The translations under genes were made by a program, and so were the position numbers. Under the pieces are notes generated by a model. The model saw only the letters and a list, made by a program, of their open reading frames with translations, had not been told where the DNA came from and did no database searches. 23,013 nt of DNA from a virus, in IMG/VR virus record IMGVR_UViG_3300042691_001823, positions 1 to 23,013 of that record. One strand, written 5' to 3'. Shown here piece by piece: positions 11,249 through 19,417 of this stretch; within the stretch, counting starts at the first letter, position 1; every line of letters starts with the position of its first letter.

Positions 11249-13204
11249 TTACTCCATTGCCAACGGCTCAAAGCTGATAAGCGAGTTTTGGACTTCACTG
11301 GCCGGGGCCAGCATGTTTACAGCAGCAGGGGTACGCAACACCTTGGAGGCGGCTTTGCCAGTTTTGGCAAACGGGTCGGCCATCTTTTGACCTTTAGCCT
11401 GACGCGCCAGTGCTTTTTCAAGCGCAGCGGCAGCGGCAGCAGGGTCCAGCATCTCAGTGGCTAATTCAATTGCCAGCTTCTGGTCCAGCTTGCCCTGCAT
11501 ACGGCGCAACAGATCGTTGGCGACCGTGGTGACGTTGTTGATGAAGTTGGGAGCGCGGACGCTGCCCATGACTTCGGTGCCCATCAAGTTCACGTCAGGA
11601 CCAGCGCCCCGGGCAGCAGCGGCTTGCCGCTCAGTCAACTGAGCACGAGCCAAGTCGGCACGGACATTTTCGAGAATATTGATTTGCTCGGGAGTCAGCA
11701 CGTCAGACAGGTTTTGGAACCGCGATTCACCTGTGGCCCGCTTGATGGTGCCCGGAGCGTTTTCCAAGGCCGTGGCAAAACCAGAGGCACGAAGCCGCGC
11801 CGTTTCCTCACCAAGAGCAGGAGTCAACTTGCCCTCAAGGTACTGGCCGACTGCCATCTGGTTGATCGGCTTGCTTTGGGTGGCAAAAGTTTCCCGGGCC
11901 GTGCGATAGGACGGGGCTTTGCTTTCAACCCAATTGAGAAACTGTGCCCGTGTACCCTTGATTGCCCCAACCTCGGATGCACCAATACCAAACCGTTCAG
12001 GGTTCTTGATTAGATCATCGAAGGCCAGCTTCATCGAGTGAAGGCTACTGCCCGGATACTTAGCCACTTCGCCCGGAATCACTGTCTGACCCATTGGGCG
12101 ACCGGCTTCGTCGACAATGCTGGATGGCACAACCTGTGAAGGTCGGTTCTGACCGATCTGAAATGACTGACCTTTTTCCGCAGCCAAGTCGCTGGCGCGG
12201 CCAAGCACTTTGTCCATTGAGGGGCGACCGAGCAGCGACGAGAATGTGTCATCTGCCGCCACCATTGCTTTGTCGGAAATGCCGTACAAATCTTTCGCCG
12301 TGGCTTTGCGAATAGCTTCAGCCGCAGCCAAATCATCAGCCGTTTGACCGACTTGTCTCACCGCACCCACTTGCGCAGCCTTGTTGCCCTCACCACGTTC
12401 AAAGAACGGTGTGGACAGCGTCTTACGTGCAGACTCACCCATTGCGGAGAACCGAGTAGCGCCCACAGACGATGCGGCTTCGGCGGCAGTGGGCAGACTG
12501 CCCGGGACAAGTTCGGACGGTTGACGCAAGGCGTTGAGCACTTGAGGACCGCGACCTTCAACGGCTGTCAGGTACGCTGCCGACTTTGGGTCAAGCGCGT
12601 TGTAGACAGCACCCACACCCTTTGCGGCCAATTTGATGGGCTGCTCGATGAGGGGTGCGATGGGGCGCATCGGGTTAATGGCAGCACCACCCCTCGACAG
12701 TGCAGCGCCAGTCTGCGTGGCACCCAGCTTGGTCGCGGCAGCACCGCCCCCAGTCAGCAGGGTGGACAGGTCAGCAGCAGCGCCCACTGGGTCTTCAGCA
12801 AACGTGCGCTTGATGCCCTCGTAGCTGCCGTAGCGGTCTTTGTACATGCCACCGATGGCGTTGGCTGTCTGGACAGCCCGCTGCGCAGCTTCAGGATCGA
12901 CTTCAAACCGGTCAATAAAGTTGACCACGCCCTGCGGCAGCGAGTTGCGCAGCGCACCAGCACCAGCGTCAAGGATGCCGGTGAGCGTTTGAAGCGGACT
13001 GGTCACGGCCTGCACGACACCGCCGACAAACTTGCCTGCGCTCTCGGGCAGGTTTTTGACGGCTTCCACGGGCACCTCGGTCAGCGAGTAACCACGGCGT
13101 GGGCCGGGGATGCCACCAGAAGGTGCTGCGGGGGCGAACTGAGCAAACGGGTTGTCTGTTTGCGCGGGCTGTGCGGCAAACTTGGCAAAAGGATTTTCAG
13201 CCAT
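11249..13204 (-). CDS. Ejection (internal virion) protein, gp16 position
   Basis: A 651-residue protein, Ala-rich and mostly helical. The N-terminus holds a repeated NPFAxFA unit (residues 4-10 and 18-24), echoed by DPFAKTG near the C-terminus. Residues about 60-110 include amphipathic and hydrophobic helices (FVGGVVQAVTSPLQTLTGIL), and further Gly/Ala helices follow. No lytic transglycosylase or other catalytic motif is visible. Size and gene order (third after the gp7-like and gp20-like genes) match P22 gp16 (609 residues), which is ejected with DNA and helps it across the membrane. It begins directly after the gp20-like stop codon with AGGGGAAG as ribosome site. Confidence 0.75.
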   Translation of the reverse strand: MAENPFAKFAAQPAQTDNPFAQFAPAAPSGGIPGPRRGYSLTEVPVEAVKNLPESAGKFVGGVVQAVTSPLQTLTGILDAGAGALRNSLPQGVVNFIDRFEVDPEAAQRAVQTANAIGGMYKDRYGSYEGIKRTFAEDPVGAAADLSTLLTGGGAAATKLGATQTGAALSRGGAAINPMRPIAPLIEQPIKLAAKGVGAVYNALDPKSAAYLTAVEGRGPQVLNALRQPSELVPGSLPTAAEAASSVGATRFSAMGESARKTLSTPFFERGEGNKAAQVGAVRQVGQTADDLAAAEAIRKATAKDLYGISDKAMVAADDTFSSLLGRPSMDKVLGRASDLAAEKGQSFQIGQNRPSQVVPSSIVDEAGRPMGQTVIPGEVAKYPGSSLHSMKLAFDDLIKNPERFGIGASEVGAIKGTRAQFLNWVESKAPSYRTARETFATQSKPINQMAVGQYLEGKLTPALGEETARLRASGFATALENAPGTIKRATGESRFQNLSDVLTPEQINILENVRADLARAQLTERQAAAARGAGPDVNLMGTEVMGSVRAPNFINNVTTVANDLLRRMQGKLDQKLAIELATEMLDPAAAAAALEKALARQAKGQKMADPFAKTGKAASKVLRTPAAVNMLAPASEVQNSLISFEPLAME

Positions 13205-14548
13205 TTACTTCCCCTTGGGTAAAACCCGATCTGCTGATCCGGGGCCAAACTGTGCATCGAATTGTTCACGAGTGCCCGCACCGCTTTTGAGCATGTCAAT
13301 TGCAGCACTTGGTATGTTCATGACGGACGAGGTTTTGCGCGGCGGCACAACCACCGGCTGGGTGGAAATACCGGTACCCTCAAGCGCACTTGCGGGAATC
13401 TGAGTAACCCGCTTGTTCCACGACTCTGCGCTCTTTTCGGCAGCAAGGCGGGACAGACGGGCCAGTTCGGTGAGTGACTTGGCATCGTAGCTGAGTTGAC
13501 CGGCCTTGGCTTTTTCCAAGAAGTCTCGGTCGGCGTTGGTGAAGCCTTGACCCGCACCAAGGTTCGACGATTTGATTGCACCCAGCGTTGTTTCGGCCAA
13601 CGAGGAAACCAGCACCTCGGTGTTGCGAATTTTTTCCGAGTCGGTGCCACCGGCCAAGTTCAATGCCTTGGCAAGTTGCAGTCGAGCGTTGGCACCCGTG
13701 CCGGTAATGACTTTACCGGTAGAGATCAAATCCATCACTCGGTCGGCAGTTGCCGCAGCGTTGGGGGCGTTCTCGGCAGCAGCCAGTTTGGCAGCGTCTT
13801 GATCGGCGATCAGACCGCTAAACCGTTGACCGTAACCTTTTTCGGTGTTGACGCTAACTGAGGGTGCGCCAGACTTTGCAATACGCGACCTTTGCGCCTC
13901 GACAGCAGTGGGCAGCGGCACATCGGCGTAGGTGCCCACCGTGGTCGGTGCGCCGCTGAACGCAGGTACGCGCACAAGATCAATTTGCCCGCTGCGGTTA
14001 ACTGACTGAACAGATGGCTTCAACTCACCTGCGGTAGCGCCCGCCTGAGAAAGAATCCGTACACGCTCTGGGGTTGGTAACGCCAACAACTGACTGACCG
14101 TAGCGTTAACTTGCTCGGGCGTGTACAGACCTTGCAACACCGCATCTTGACCAAACGCAATGATGTTTTCATCCGATGGGTTGGCCGACAAACCGCGCTT
14201 GAGGTCTTCACCAAACTTGCGCTGCGCCGCTTTCAAGTCAAACTCAGACTTTTGCTGCGCTGCTCTCTGGGCTGCTGTAGTTGCTGCTTCCTTGCGATAT
14301 TGAATACCCAACTGCGGACTGACTTTGAACAGTTGGTTTTCGTAATCCTCGGCTGCGGGATTCAACTGGCGCAGCGCGTTACGCTCTTGCATGGCCGCTT
14401 GGGCTTCTTGCATCTTGAGCGCGTTCAATTCTTGCGCTTGACGACCGCCTTGAATTTGCTGAATCTGAGCGTACTGAGCTAAAGCGTTCGGAGCCTGAAA
14501 CTCAGGCTGACGAAAACTCATTGCGATGTTGGGATTGACGAGTGCCAT
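13205..14548 (-). CDS. Ejection (internal virion) protein, gp20 position
   Basis: A 447-residue protein, largely helical. Residues 25-130 are a long Gln/Ala-rich probable coiled coil (YAQIQQIQGGRQAQELNALK; EAATTAAQRAAQQKSEFDLK). The middle (about 150-230) is less regular, and a helical segment near 250-360 (AAKLAAAENAPNAAATADRV; NTEVLVSSLAETTLGAIKSS) follows. The C-terminus has a basic GPGSADRVLPKGK tail. P22 gp20 (471 residues) is similar in size, order and composition. The previous gene's stop lies ten bases upstream and forms part of the ribosome site TAAGGA. Assignment is by order and composition. Confidence 0.72.
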   Translation of the reverse strand: MALVNPNIAMSFRQPEFQAPNALAQYAQIQQIQGGRQAQELNALKMQEAQAAMQERNALRQLNPAAEDYENQLFKVSPQLGIQYRKEAATTAAQRAAQQKSEFDLKAAQRKFGEDLKRGLSANPSDENIIAFGQDAVLQGLYTPEQVNATVSQLLALPTPERVRILSQAGATAGELKPSVQSVNRSGQIDLVRVPAFSGAPTTVGTYADVPLPTAVEAQRSRIAKSGAPSVSVNTEKGYGQRFSGLIADQDAAKLAAAENAPNAAATADRVMDLISTGKVITGTGANARLQLAKALNLAGGTDSEKIRNTEVLVSSLAETTLGAIKSSNLGAGQGFTNADRDFLEKAKAGQLSYDAKSLTELARLSRLAAEKSAESWNKRVTQIPASALEGTGISTQPVVVPPRKTSSVMNIPSAAIDMLKSGAGTREQFDAQFGPGSADRVLPKGK

Positions 14549-14557
14549 GTTCAGTCC

Positions 14558-15298
14558 TTATGTGCTGGTGCCGTAACGGAACCCAGCATATGGGTCTTGA
14601 TACCCAACGTTGGGGGCGGGTGCAGCGGCGGGAGAATAATCTGTAGGACGGCTCAACGCTTGCTGCAACAACGAGTTTTGCTGCTGTTGCTGACCGTAGT
14701 TCAGGTATTGACCCAAGCCACCAGCAGCAGCATTTGCCATGCCCATGTAACCAGACGCCGCAGCTTGAGCGCCTGCGCCAAGTGCGTTGCCTGCGTTAGT
14801 CGCATAGTTTTGACCCGCAGCGCCCAACTGATTCGTTGCCGTCTGACCGATACCGGCCAGCGACTGCAACGGATTCAAACGGGCGTTACGTTCAGTCTGG
14901 TAACGGTTGAAAGCGTTGGTGTATTCTTGCGAAGCCATGTCCTGACCAAATCGACCAGCCGCCTTTAAAGCACTACCTGATATTTGACCACCTCGAATTG
15001 CTGCCATTCGGTCCAGTTGCTTTTGCCCTTCGGACAAACGAAAAGCGTAGCCGGGGTCTTGTTGGAATTGTTGCATTCCAAACGGGGTGTACTCGGTCGC
15101 CAGCGGGGTCAGCTTATTCAGGGCGGTAATACCCGCTTGACGCCACGGTTCCTGCAACTCGACCTGTCGTTCAAATTGCTGCTGCTGAAGATCGGCAGCT
15201 TGGCTAGCCGCACCAGCCTGTGTTTTAGCTGCTTTGTTGGCGGCTAAACCCCCAAGTGCAGCCGCCCCAAGAATTGCGGTTCCGGTTGCTATTGCCAT
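14558..15298 (-). CDS. DNA transfer protein, gp7 position
   Basis: A 246-residue protein. It opens with a Gly/Ala hydrophobic helix (ATGTAILGAAALGGLAANKA), then a Gln-rich helix (QAADLQQQQFERQVELQEPW). Residues about 80-125 carry QDPGYAFRLSEGQKQLDRMA and GGQISGSALKAAGRFGQDMA, a motif I associate with phage proteins annotated as DNA transfer protein. A Gly/Ala/Gln stretch (about 145-210) and a Pro-rich end follow. P22 gp7 (229 residues) is the match in size and order. The start lies ten bases inside the GNAT gene, with AGAGGT ahead of it. It probably enters the cell with the DNA. Confidence 0.78.
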   Translation of the reverse strand: MAIATGTAILGAAALGGLAANKAAKTQAGAASQAADLQQQQFERQVELQEPWRQAGITALNKLTPLATEYTPFGMQQFQQDPGYAFRLSEGQKQLDRMAAIRGGQISGSALKAAGRFGQDMASQEYTNAFNRYQTERNARLNPLQSLAGIGQTATNQLGAAGQNYATNAGNALGAGAQAAASGYMGMANAAAGGLGQYLNYGQQQQQNSLLQQALSRPTDYSPAAAPAPNVGYQDPYAGFRYGTST

Positions 15299-15756
15299 GC
15301 TGTGACCTCTTTGATGAATGTGCGCTCCATCGGCTTAAAGCCTGCGCGAATGTACAGATTTTCCATCTTTTTTGCCCGGTTGTCTTCTAATGCAATCATG
15401 AATAGAGCAGACGCGTCTTTTTCTTTGGACCATTGTTCAATTTGTTTGAACATTTGACCACCCGCGCCGCTACCACGGGACGCTGGGGTTAGCCACCACC
15501 ACAGTTCCTGTACAACCAGTGCCGAGGGGTTGAAGTACATGGGGTACACCAGCGCACCGCAGATGCCCACAATCTCACCATCGATCTCAGCAAGCCATAT
15601 GCCAACATTGTCGTTTTGCAAAGATGACAGGTAAAACTGAGAATACCCTGCTGCGTCAAAACCAATGACGCCGTGCATGGGCGATGCCATGTGAAACGAT
15701 TCTGCCAGCACAATGTACTTCGGCAAGTCTGTTTCGGTGGCTTTACGAACGATCAC
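15289..15756 (-). CDS. GNAT family N-acetyltransferase
   Basis: A 155-residue GNAT-fold protein with a GTG start that overlaps the previous stop (GTGA), with GAGGTGA ahead. Beta strands: IVRKATETDLPKYI (alpha 1 at 8-18), GIWLAEIDGEIVGICGALV (strands 2-3), LVVQELWWWLTPASRGSGAGG (motif A, acetyl-CoA loop R94-G-S-G97-A-G99), ASALFMIAL and NLYIRAGFKPMERTFIKEV (motif B). It would transfer an acetyl group from acetyl-CoA to an amine. The substrate is unknown. It is embedded in a structural operon at the position of P22 gp14, between a small structural gene and the ejection genes, so a virion or early-infection role is possible (inference). Confidence 0.88.
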   Translation of the reverse strand: MIVRKATETDLPKYIVLAESFHMASPMHGVIGFDAAGYSQFYLSSLQNDNVGIWLAEIDGEIVGICGALVYPMYFNPSALVVQELWWWLTPASRGSGAGGQMFKQIEQWSKEKDASALFMIALEDNRAKKMENLYIRAGFKPMERTFIKEVTAWQ

Positions 15757-16091
15757 TGAGTCACCTCACGACCACTGACGCGCATGTTGATTGCGCTGGC
15801 GGTTCCTGCGATTGTACTGATGAAGTCGCCGGGGTTCAAAACCTGCCCCACGAGTTCGGGGAACGTGTACACCTCGGACGGCTGAAGCGTTTTGGTCTTG
15901 GTGATCAGGTTGATATTACCAGCCGTACCAGCCAAAGTCACCAAGTTGACCGAGATCGTCGCAGCCGTGGCGCTGTAATTTGTCGCCGTGAACTTGTCGA
16001 TGATTGTGGTCACGTTGCTGGCCGTGTACTGAGTGGTCTGTGCGTTCTCGACCGTTTTGGCCGGGACAATGTTTTTGACGATGACTGTCAT
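15753..16091 (-). CDS. Small beta-rich structural-region protein
   Basis: A 112-residue protein rich in Thr, Val, Asn and Ala with alternating beta-strand segments (TTQYTASNVTTIIDKFTATN; AATISVNLVTLAG; NLITKTKTLQPSEVYTFPEL; FISTIAGTASAINMRVSGRE). This resembles a compact beta-sandwich found on phage virion surfaces. The start has GGAG seven bases ahead, and the stop overlaps the GNAT start. I have seen similar short proteins next to GNAT genes in podovirus-like phages but cannot give a family name. Likely a virion component (inference). Confidence 0.7.
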   Translation of the reverse strand: MTVIVKNIVPAKTVENAQTTQYTASNVTTIIDKFTATNYSATAATISVNLVTLAGTAGNINLITKTKTLQPSEVYTFPELVGQVLNPGDFISTIAGTASAINMRVSGREVTQ

Positions 16092-16103
16092 TCGGGTTTC
16101 TCC

Positions 16104-16520
16104 TTATTCAAGCATGAGGTAGCTGCGAGAGTCTTGCTCCCACTTGCCGGTGGTGCCGTTGTAAATCAGCTTGTCCCCATTAGAAGGGTTCATGGCACTC
16201 ACATCGGCCAGTTGAGAAAGCATCGCCGTGATCTGAGCAGGCAGCACGGCCAAGGCTTCGACCTGCTTTTGCATCTCAGCCATTTGTGACACCGTGTCAC
16301 TAAAACTCGGCTGTGTCTGCACTTCTTGCGTCAGCGTCTGAAGCAGTGCGTCATAGCTGGCAATCAACGACTCAGCGCTGGGGCCAACAGCCGGATCGTC
16401 AACAACGGCATTCGCTACATTGTTCAACGCTAGAAAAAACAAATACCACGCCCTGCTGATCAAGCCTGTGTTTGCGTCAACCAACGGCACCCGTGGGGGC
16501 GTGATGATAGGATTAAGCAT
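16104..16520 (-). CDS. Small structural protein at the tail-needle position
   Basis: A 138-residue protein. N-terminus PRVPLVDANTGLISRAWYLF then FLALNNVAN, a recognisable segment in small phage structural proteins. Residues about 45-115 form long amphipathic helices with a heptad look (SLIASYDALLQTLTQEVQTQ; SQMAEMQKQVEALAVLPAQI). The end (NGDKLIYNGTTGKWEQDSRS) is a short beta-like domain. In P22 the gene following gp10 encodes the gp26 tail needle, a trimeric coiled coil of 233 residues. This one is much shorter, so needle-like or tail plug is a guess from order and coiled coil. It overlaps the gp10-like gene by eight bases. Confidence 0.68.
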   Translation of the reverse strand: MLNPIITPPRVPLVDANTGLISRAWYLFFLALNNVANAVVDDPAVGPSAESLIASYDALLQTLTQEVQTQPSFSDTVSQMAEMQKQVEALAVLPAQITAMLSQLADVSAMNPSNGDKLIYNGTTGKWEQDSRSYLMLE

Positions 16521-17952
16521 TGGTCGGACTCAAGATCAGTTCAGCGCCCATGATGGCGATCTTCACGGGGTCGGTGCCCGACACCTCGTAGACGCGATCA
16601 CGCAGCTTGAGTGTCATGCCCAGCCTGCGCCAGATGGCACGGCGATAGTACTCACCGATCTTGCCGATGCTGACCCAGTGCTCGTTAGACCATGTGTGAC
16701 CGCCATCGTCTGACCAGCGCAGCATGACCTCGGGGTCGCTGCCTTGCCCGAGGTTCAGACCAGTGCCCGACTCGCAGTCAAGCTGGAGGCTGTGGTGCGC
16801 GGTGCGCTTCAAGTTGTTTTGACCGGTAGGCAGTGCTCTCCACGAGCGCAGCCACTTTTGAATCTGCCCGTTGTCCGAGTAATCCTCAAGGTCGAAAGCG
16901 TAGATGTTGCCATTCTCGAAGTCGCCAACAACGACCTTGTTGTTGAACGCCATCTGGCAGTTGCTGCGGTGCCGGGTGAACTGCCCGTTGGCAAACCCAG
17001 CCCGTTCATGCCATGCCTGTGTGGCGGCATCGTAGACCCATGTGGTGTTGGCCGTGGGAAAGATCAGCACGTAGAAGCTGTGACCTTCTTGCTGGTACGT
17101 GTAGGCGATGGCGTCAGAGATGTCGGCATACTGCTGGATGTGCCACTCAACTGCATGAGTCGAGATGCGTTGCCCAGCGTAACCGTTGGCCCGGTAGACG
17201 ATGCCTTGACCACGGCGGTCACGGCCAAGCCAGAACAGCCCGTTGTCCATCTTGGCAATCGAGTAGGGGGCAGCGCAGCCCAACTCGTTGAATGCGCCGG
17301 GGATGCGTTCAAGCGGAAAGTCCAGTGCACCGGTGTCAGACCAGACTTCAATCGAGTTGGTACCAAAAGCCCAGACCTCGCGGAAGTTGGAGATCACGGC
17401 CACCAAGCCGTCAGGGGATGCGGCGGTTTGCTGGAACTCCAGCGGGTCAATAGATGTGCCGTCCAGAAAAGCCGTTACCCACATCTCTTGGCTGTTTGGC
17501 TTGTTGAACACGAAGTAACCGTCAAGGTAGGTGACTGTCACTGCGCCGGGGAAGTCTGGGTCGGTGATTGCGCCAAAGGCGTTTGTGTTGGCGTTGTAGA
17601 TGTAGCTGGGGCCGTTGGCTGCGATGAACAACTGGGTGCCGTTGTCGGCCATGCTGACGGGGCCAGTGCCTGCCACGGTGCCGATCAGTGTGGGTGTGTA
17701 GGCGTTGTCAATCTTGAACAACTGGGTTCCCGACACCACAAAGCCTATACCATCGTTTGGCGAGAACGCCCACAGACCACGGATCGGACCAAAACCAATC
17801 GTGTTGAGCAGGCTCAAGCCGGGAGCGCGGTTTAGGAACGCAGGCTCCTTACCAGCCTCGGGCACGATCTCGGGGAATAGGTTGACCATGCGGGCATCCG
17901 CAGCGTTGACACTGCGGGCCACGTAGGATGATCCGAGGATGGGCGTCTTCAT
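16513..17952 (-). CDS. Packaged-DNA stabilisation protein, P22 gp10-like
   Basis: A 479-residue protein (P22 gp10 is 472). N-terminus PILGSSYVARSVNAADARMV then NLFPEI, the typical opening of the P22 gp10/Phage_stabilise family. It continues as repeated beta blades: VSGTQLFKIDNAYTPTLIG, NGPSYIYNANTNAFG, VTYLDGYFVFNKPNSQEMWV, FREVWAFGTNSIEVWSDTG, then a C-terminal WSDDGGHTW beta-propeller-like signature and a final AELILSPTNA. In P22 the protein forms the tail hub beneath gp4 and closes the portal after packaging. It starts at TAATG shared with gp4. Confidence 0.92.
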   Translation of the reverse strand: MKTPILGSSYVARSVNAADARMVNLFPEIVPEAGKEPAFLNRAPGLSLLNTIGFGPIRGLWAFSPNDGIGFVVSGTQLFKIDNAYTPTLIGTVAGTGPVSMADNGTQLFIAANGPSYIYNANTNAFGAITDPDFPGAVTVTYLDGYFVFNKPNSQEMWVTAFLDGTSIDPLEFQQTAASPDGLVAVISNFREVWAFGTNSIEVWSDTGALDFPLERIPGAFNELGCAAPYSIAKMDNGLFWLGRDRRGQGIVYRANGYAGQRISTHAVEWHIQQYADISDAIAYTYQQEGHSFYVLIFPTANTTWVYDAATQAWHERAGFANGQFTRHRSNCQMAFNNKVVVGDFENGNIYAFDLEDYSDNGQIQKWLRSWRALPTGQNNLKRTAHHSLQLDCESGTGLNLGQGSDPEVMLRWSDDGGHTWSNEHWVSIGKIGEYYRRAIWRRLGMTLKLRDRVYEVSGTDPVKIAIMGAELILSPTNA

Positions 17953-18662
17953 TAGAAGTTACCGGCGTAGATGTTGAACCGCTGACGATTTGCCACCACA
18001 GCGTAGGGCAGGCTCATGACATCGTATGGGTTGTTGATGCGCTTCAGGTTGCGCTTGCTGGTCATGGCGATGCGCTGCACCTGTGGGCTTGGCTCCACGC
18101 CAAACTCGGGTGCGATCTCCATTGCCAAGTTGTAAGCAAACGCCCGCATGTAACCGGGCGGGAAGTGCAGATCGGTGCTTAGTGTGGCGGGCTGTGTCAA
18201 TTCTTGCACCGAGATGAAGTGCCACTCCAAAACCTGTGTGGGTCGTGGGTAGACGTACATCTCCACATCGGGAAAGGTGTTGTTGACAAAAATGACCTGC
18301 GGAAAGGTCGATGTCGATGTTTTGACAGCGATGCCGTTGTACTGGTCTTGGTTGATGAACTTGATGCCATACGACACGCCGCTTGGGGCTTTGTAGTAGG
18401 TGCCATCATCGAGTTGAATGGGGCGGTTGCCCACAAAGTCACCAGAGGGGCCAAGGGTGCGCTTGATCTCGCCAGCAGGCCACGAGAAGATTTGGTCTTG
18501 AGTGCAGAACACGGACAGTCGTTCCGTGTTCCACGAGTCGATCATCTGGTTGAGCGCAACCAGAGCGTCTTGACTTGTTGCCGCTGACGCCGTTTCACCT
18601 TCGGCAAGAATACCAAGCAGACGTAGTGCTCGGTTGATCTGTTCGCCAGCGGTATAAGCCAT
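17952..18662 (-). CDS. Tail accessory / head completion protein, P22 gp4-like
   Basis: A 236-residue protein (P22 gp4 is 166). It begins AYTAGEQINRALRLLGILAE followed by SQDALVALNQMIDSWNTERL, the helical bundle signature of P22 tail accessory factor gp4. Later parts contain beta strands (YGIKFINQDQYNGIAVKTST; FVNNTFPDVEMYVYPRPTQV) and end in helices (FPPGYMRAFAYNLAMEIAPE; RIAMTSKRNLKRINNP). It is the first factor to bind the portal vertex after packaging, giving a platform for gp10. The gene starts one base after the stop of the small upstream gene and shares a base with the gp10 start. Confidence 0.92.
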   Translation of the reverse strand: MAYTAGEQINRALRLLGILAEGETASAATSQDALVALNQMIDSWNTERLSVFCTQDQIFSWPAGEIKRTLGPSGDFVGNRPIQLDDGTYYKAPSGVSYGIKFINQDQYNGIAVKTSTSTFPQVIFVNNTFPDVEMYVYPRPTQVLEWHFISVQELTQPATLSTDLHFPPGYMRAFAYNLAMEIAPEFGVEPSPQVQRIAMTSKRNLKRINNPYDVMSLPYAVVANRQRFNIYAGNF

Positions 18663-18663
18663 T

Positions 18664-18909
18664 TCAGTTTCCTTCGGATTCGTCGCTTGCCGAAGTCAGA
18701 AAAGATGGGACTTCGTTGGGCTGTTCGACAGGTTGATCGGTCACTTTGCGAGTCAGCTTGTTGCGCACAGGCTTTTCCGCTTTCGGTGCCGCCTCGACGG
18801 GCGTAGCAGGATTGTACCGTGTCCAGCCGTTTTTTTCATCTTCGGCGATTTCGACTTCGTTGATGGCAACTTTGGCACCGTGGATTGGGTGTACGAGGGT
18901 GACGTTCAT
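18664..18909 (-). CDS. Small charged head-region protein, unknown
   Basis: An 81-residue protein. The first half has a beta-rich start (MNVTLVHPIHGAKVAINEVE) and a GWTRYNP segment. The second half is Pro/Glu/Lys-rich and probably disordered (APKAEKPVRNKLTRKVTDQP), ending acidic (SASDESEGN). The ribosome site is GGAGAA, and the strong hairpin at 18925-18948 lies between this gene and the putative decoration gene. Such proteins often lie between coat and gp4-like genes in podoviruses. I cannot name a family. Confidence 0.75.
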   Translation of the reverse strand: MNVTLVHPIHGAKVAINEVEIAEDEKNGWTRYNPATPVEAAPKAEKPVRNKLTRKVTDQPVEQPNEVPSFLTSASDESEGN

Positions 18910-18924
18910 TTAATTCTCCATGTG

Positions 18925-18948
18925 AAAACGGGGCCGAAGCCCCGTTTT
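18925..18948 (-). terminator. Strong terminator hairpin after the decoration-type gene
   Basis: AAAACGGGGC and GCCCCGTTTT form a perfect 10-bp stem around a TTCG tetraloop (read on the minus strand), ending in TTTT. It lies between the 131-residue gene and the following small gene. The GGGGCTTCGGCCCC core is the same as in the hairpin after the coat gene. As the operon must still be read past it, it is more likely a partial terminator or RNA-stability element. Confidence 0.8.
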
Positions 18949-18964
18949 ATCAGTTGCTCAAAAA

Positions 18965-19360
18965 TTAAGCAACACGGTATGCGGTCCAAGTACCATCGCC
19001 GGTTTTACGGGCGAGGAATCGGGCCGATGTGTTGGCGCTGACAGCGGCCACACCAACGATGGTCCAGCCAGTGCCAACCACCAAAGTGGCAGCGTTGGTG
19101 CCGCCAATGTTGATGATGCCGAACTCAAATGCGGAGTTCACTTTCTGTGCGCTAGAAACGTCAGCTTCCAGATCGGCCACGGTGGGCAGAGTCAGGTTGA
19201 CGGCAGCGCCGGTATATGTGAACAGACCATTTGAGAGTTGAGCACCAGTCAGAGTTGCTGCGGCTGTCAGTGCTACGGGAGCGCCTTGAACCGTCAGATT
19301 TGCTTCGCCGATGTTGCCGTCACCAATTTGGTAACCGCCTGCGCCGTTTGGGAGTGCCAT
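18965..19360 (-). CDS. Putative head decoration protein
   Basis: A 131-residue Ala/Gly/Thr-rich protein with strand-like runs: ALPNGAGGYQIGDGNIGEAN at the start, then VALTAAATLTGAQLSNGLFT, VNLTLPTVADLEADV, SAFEFGIINIG, ATLVVGTGWTIVG and RKTGDGTWTAYRV. Small proteins with the MALPNGAGGYQ-GDGN opening commonly follow phage coat genes and are interpreted as decoration or head-surface proteins. The context supports this: directly downstream of coat, flanked by terminators on both sides, and sharing the coat gene's translation leader (AGGAAATCATCATG). That suggests high expression, as expected for a surface protein in many copies. Function is inferred. Confidence 0.75.
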   Translation of the reverse strand: MALPNGAGGYQIGDGNIGEANLTVQGAPVALTAAATLTGAQLSNGLFTYTGAAVNLTLPTVADLEADVSSAQKVNSAFEFGIINIGGTNAATLVVGTGWTIVGVAAVSANTSARFLARKTGDGTWTAYRVA

Positions 19361-19385
19361 GATGATTTCCTTTCAGAGATTGATT

Positions 19386-19408
19386 TTGAAAACAGGGGCC
19401 GAAGCCCC
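19386..19408 (-). terminator. Terminator hairpin after the coat gene
   Basis: Read on the minus strand, GGGGC (19408-19404), TTCG loop, GCCCC (19399-19395), then TGTTTT. It starts ten bases after the coat stop. With the near-identical hairpin at 18925-18948 it brackets the decoration-type gene. It could reduce transcription after the coat gene or protect the coat mRNA 3' end. Confidence 0.75.
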
Positions 19409-19417
19409 CGCTTTGGA

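Noticed and set aside
12344-13222. 292-codon plus-strand frame over the gp16-like ejection gene
   Set aside because: Antisense to a better supported gene, no ribosome site and no recognisable sequence.
16744-17835. 363-codon plus-strand frame over the gp10-like gene
   Set aside because: Shadow frame; the minus-strand frame has the gp10 family opening and size.
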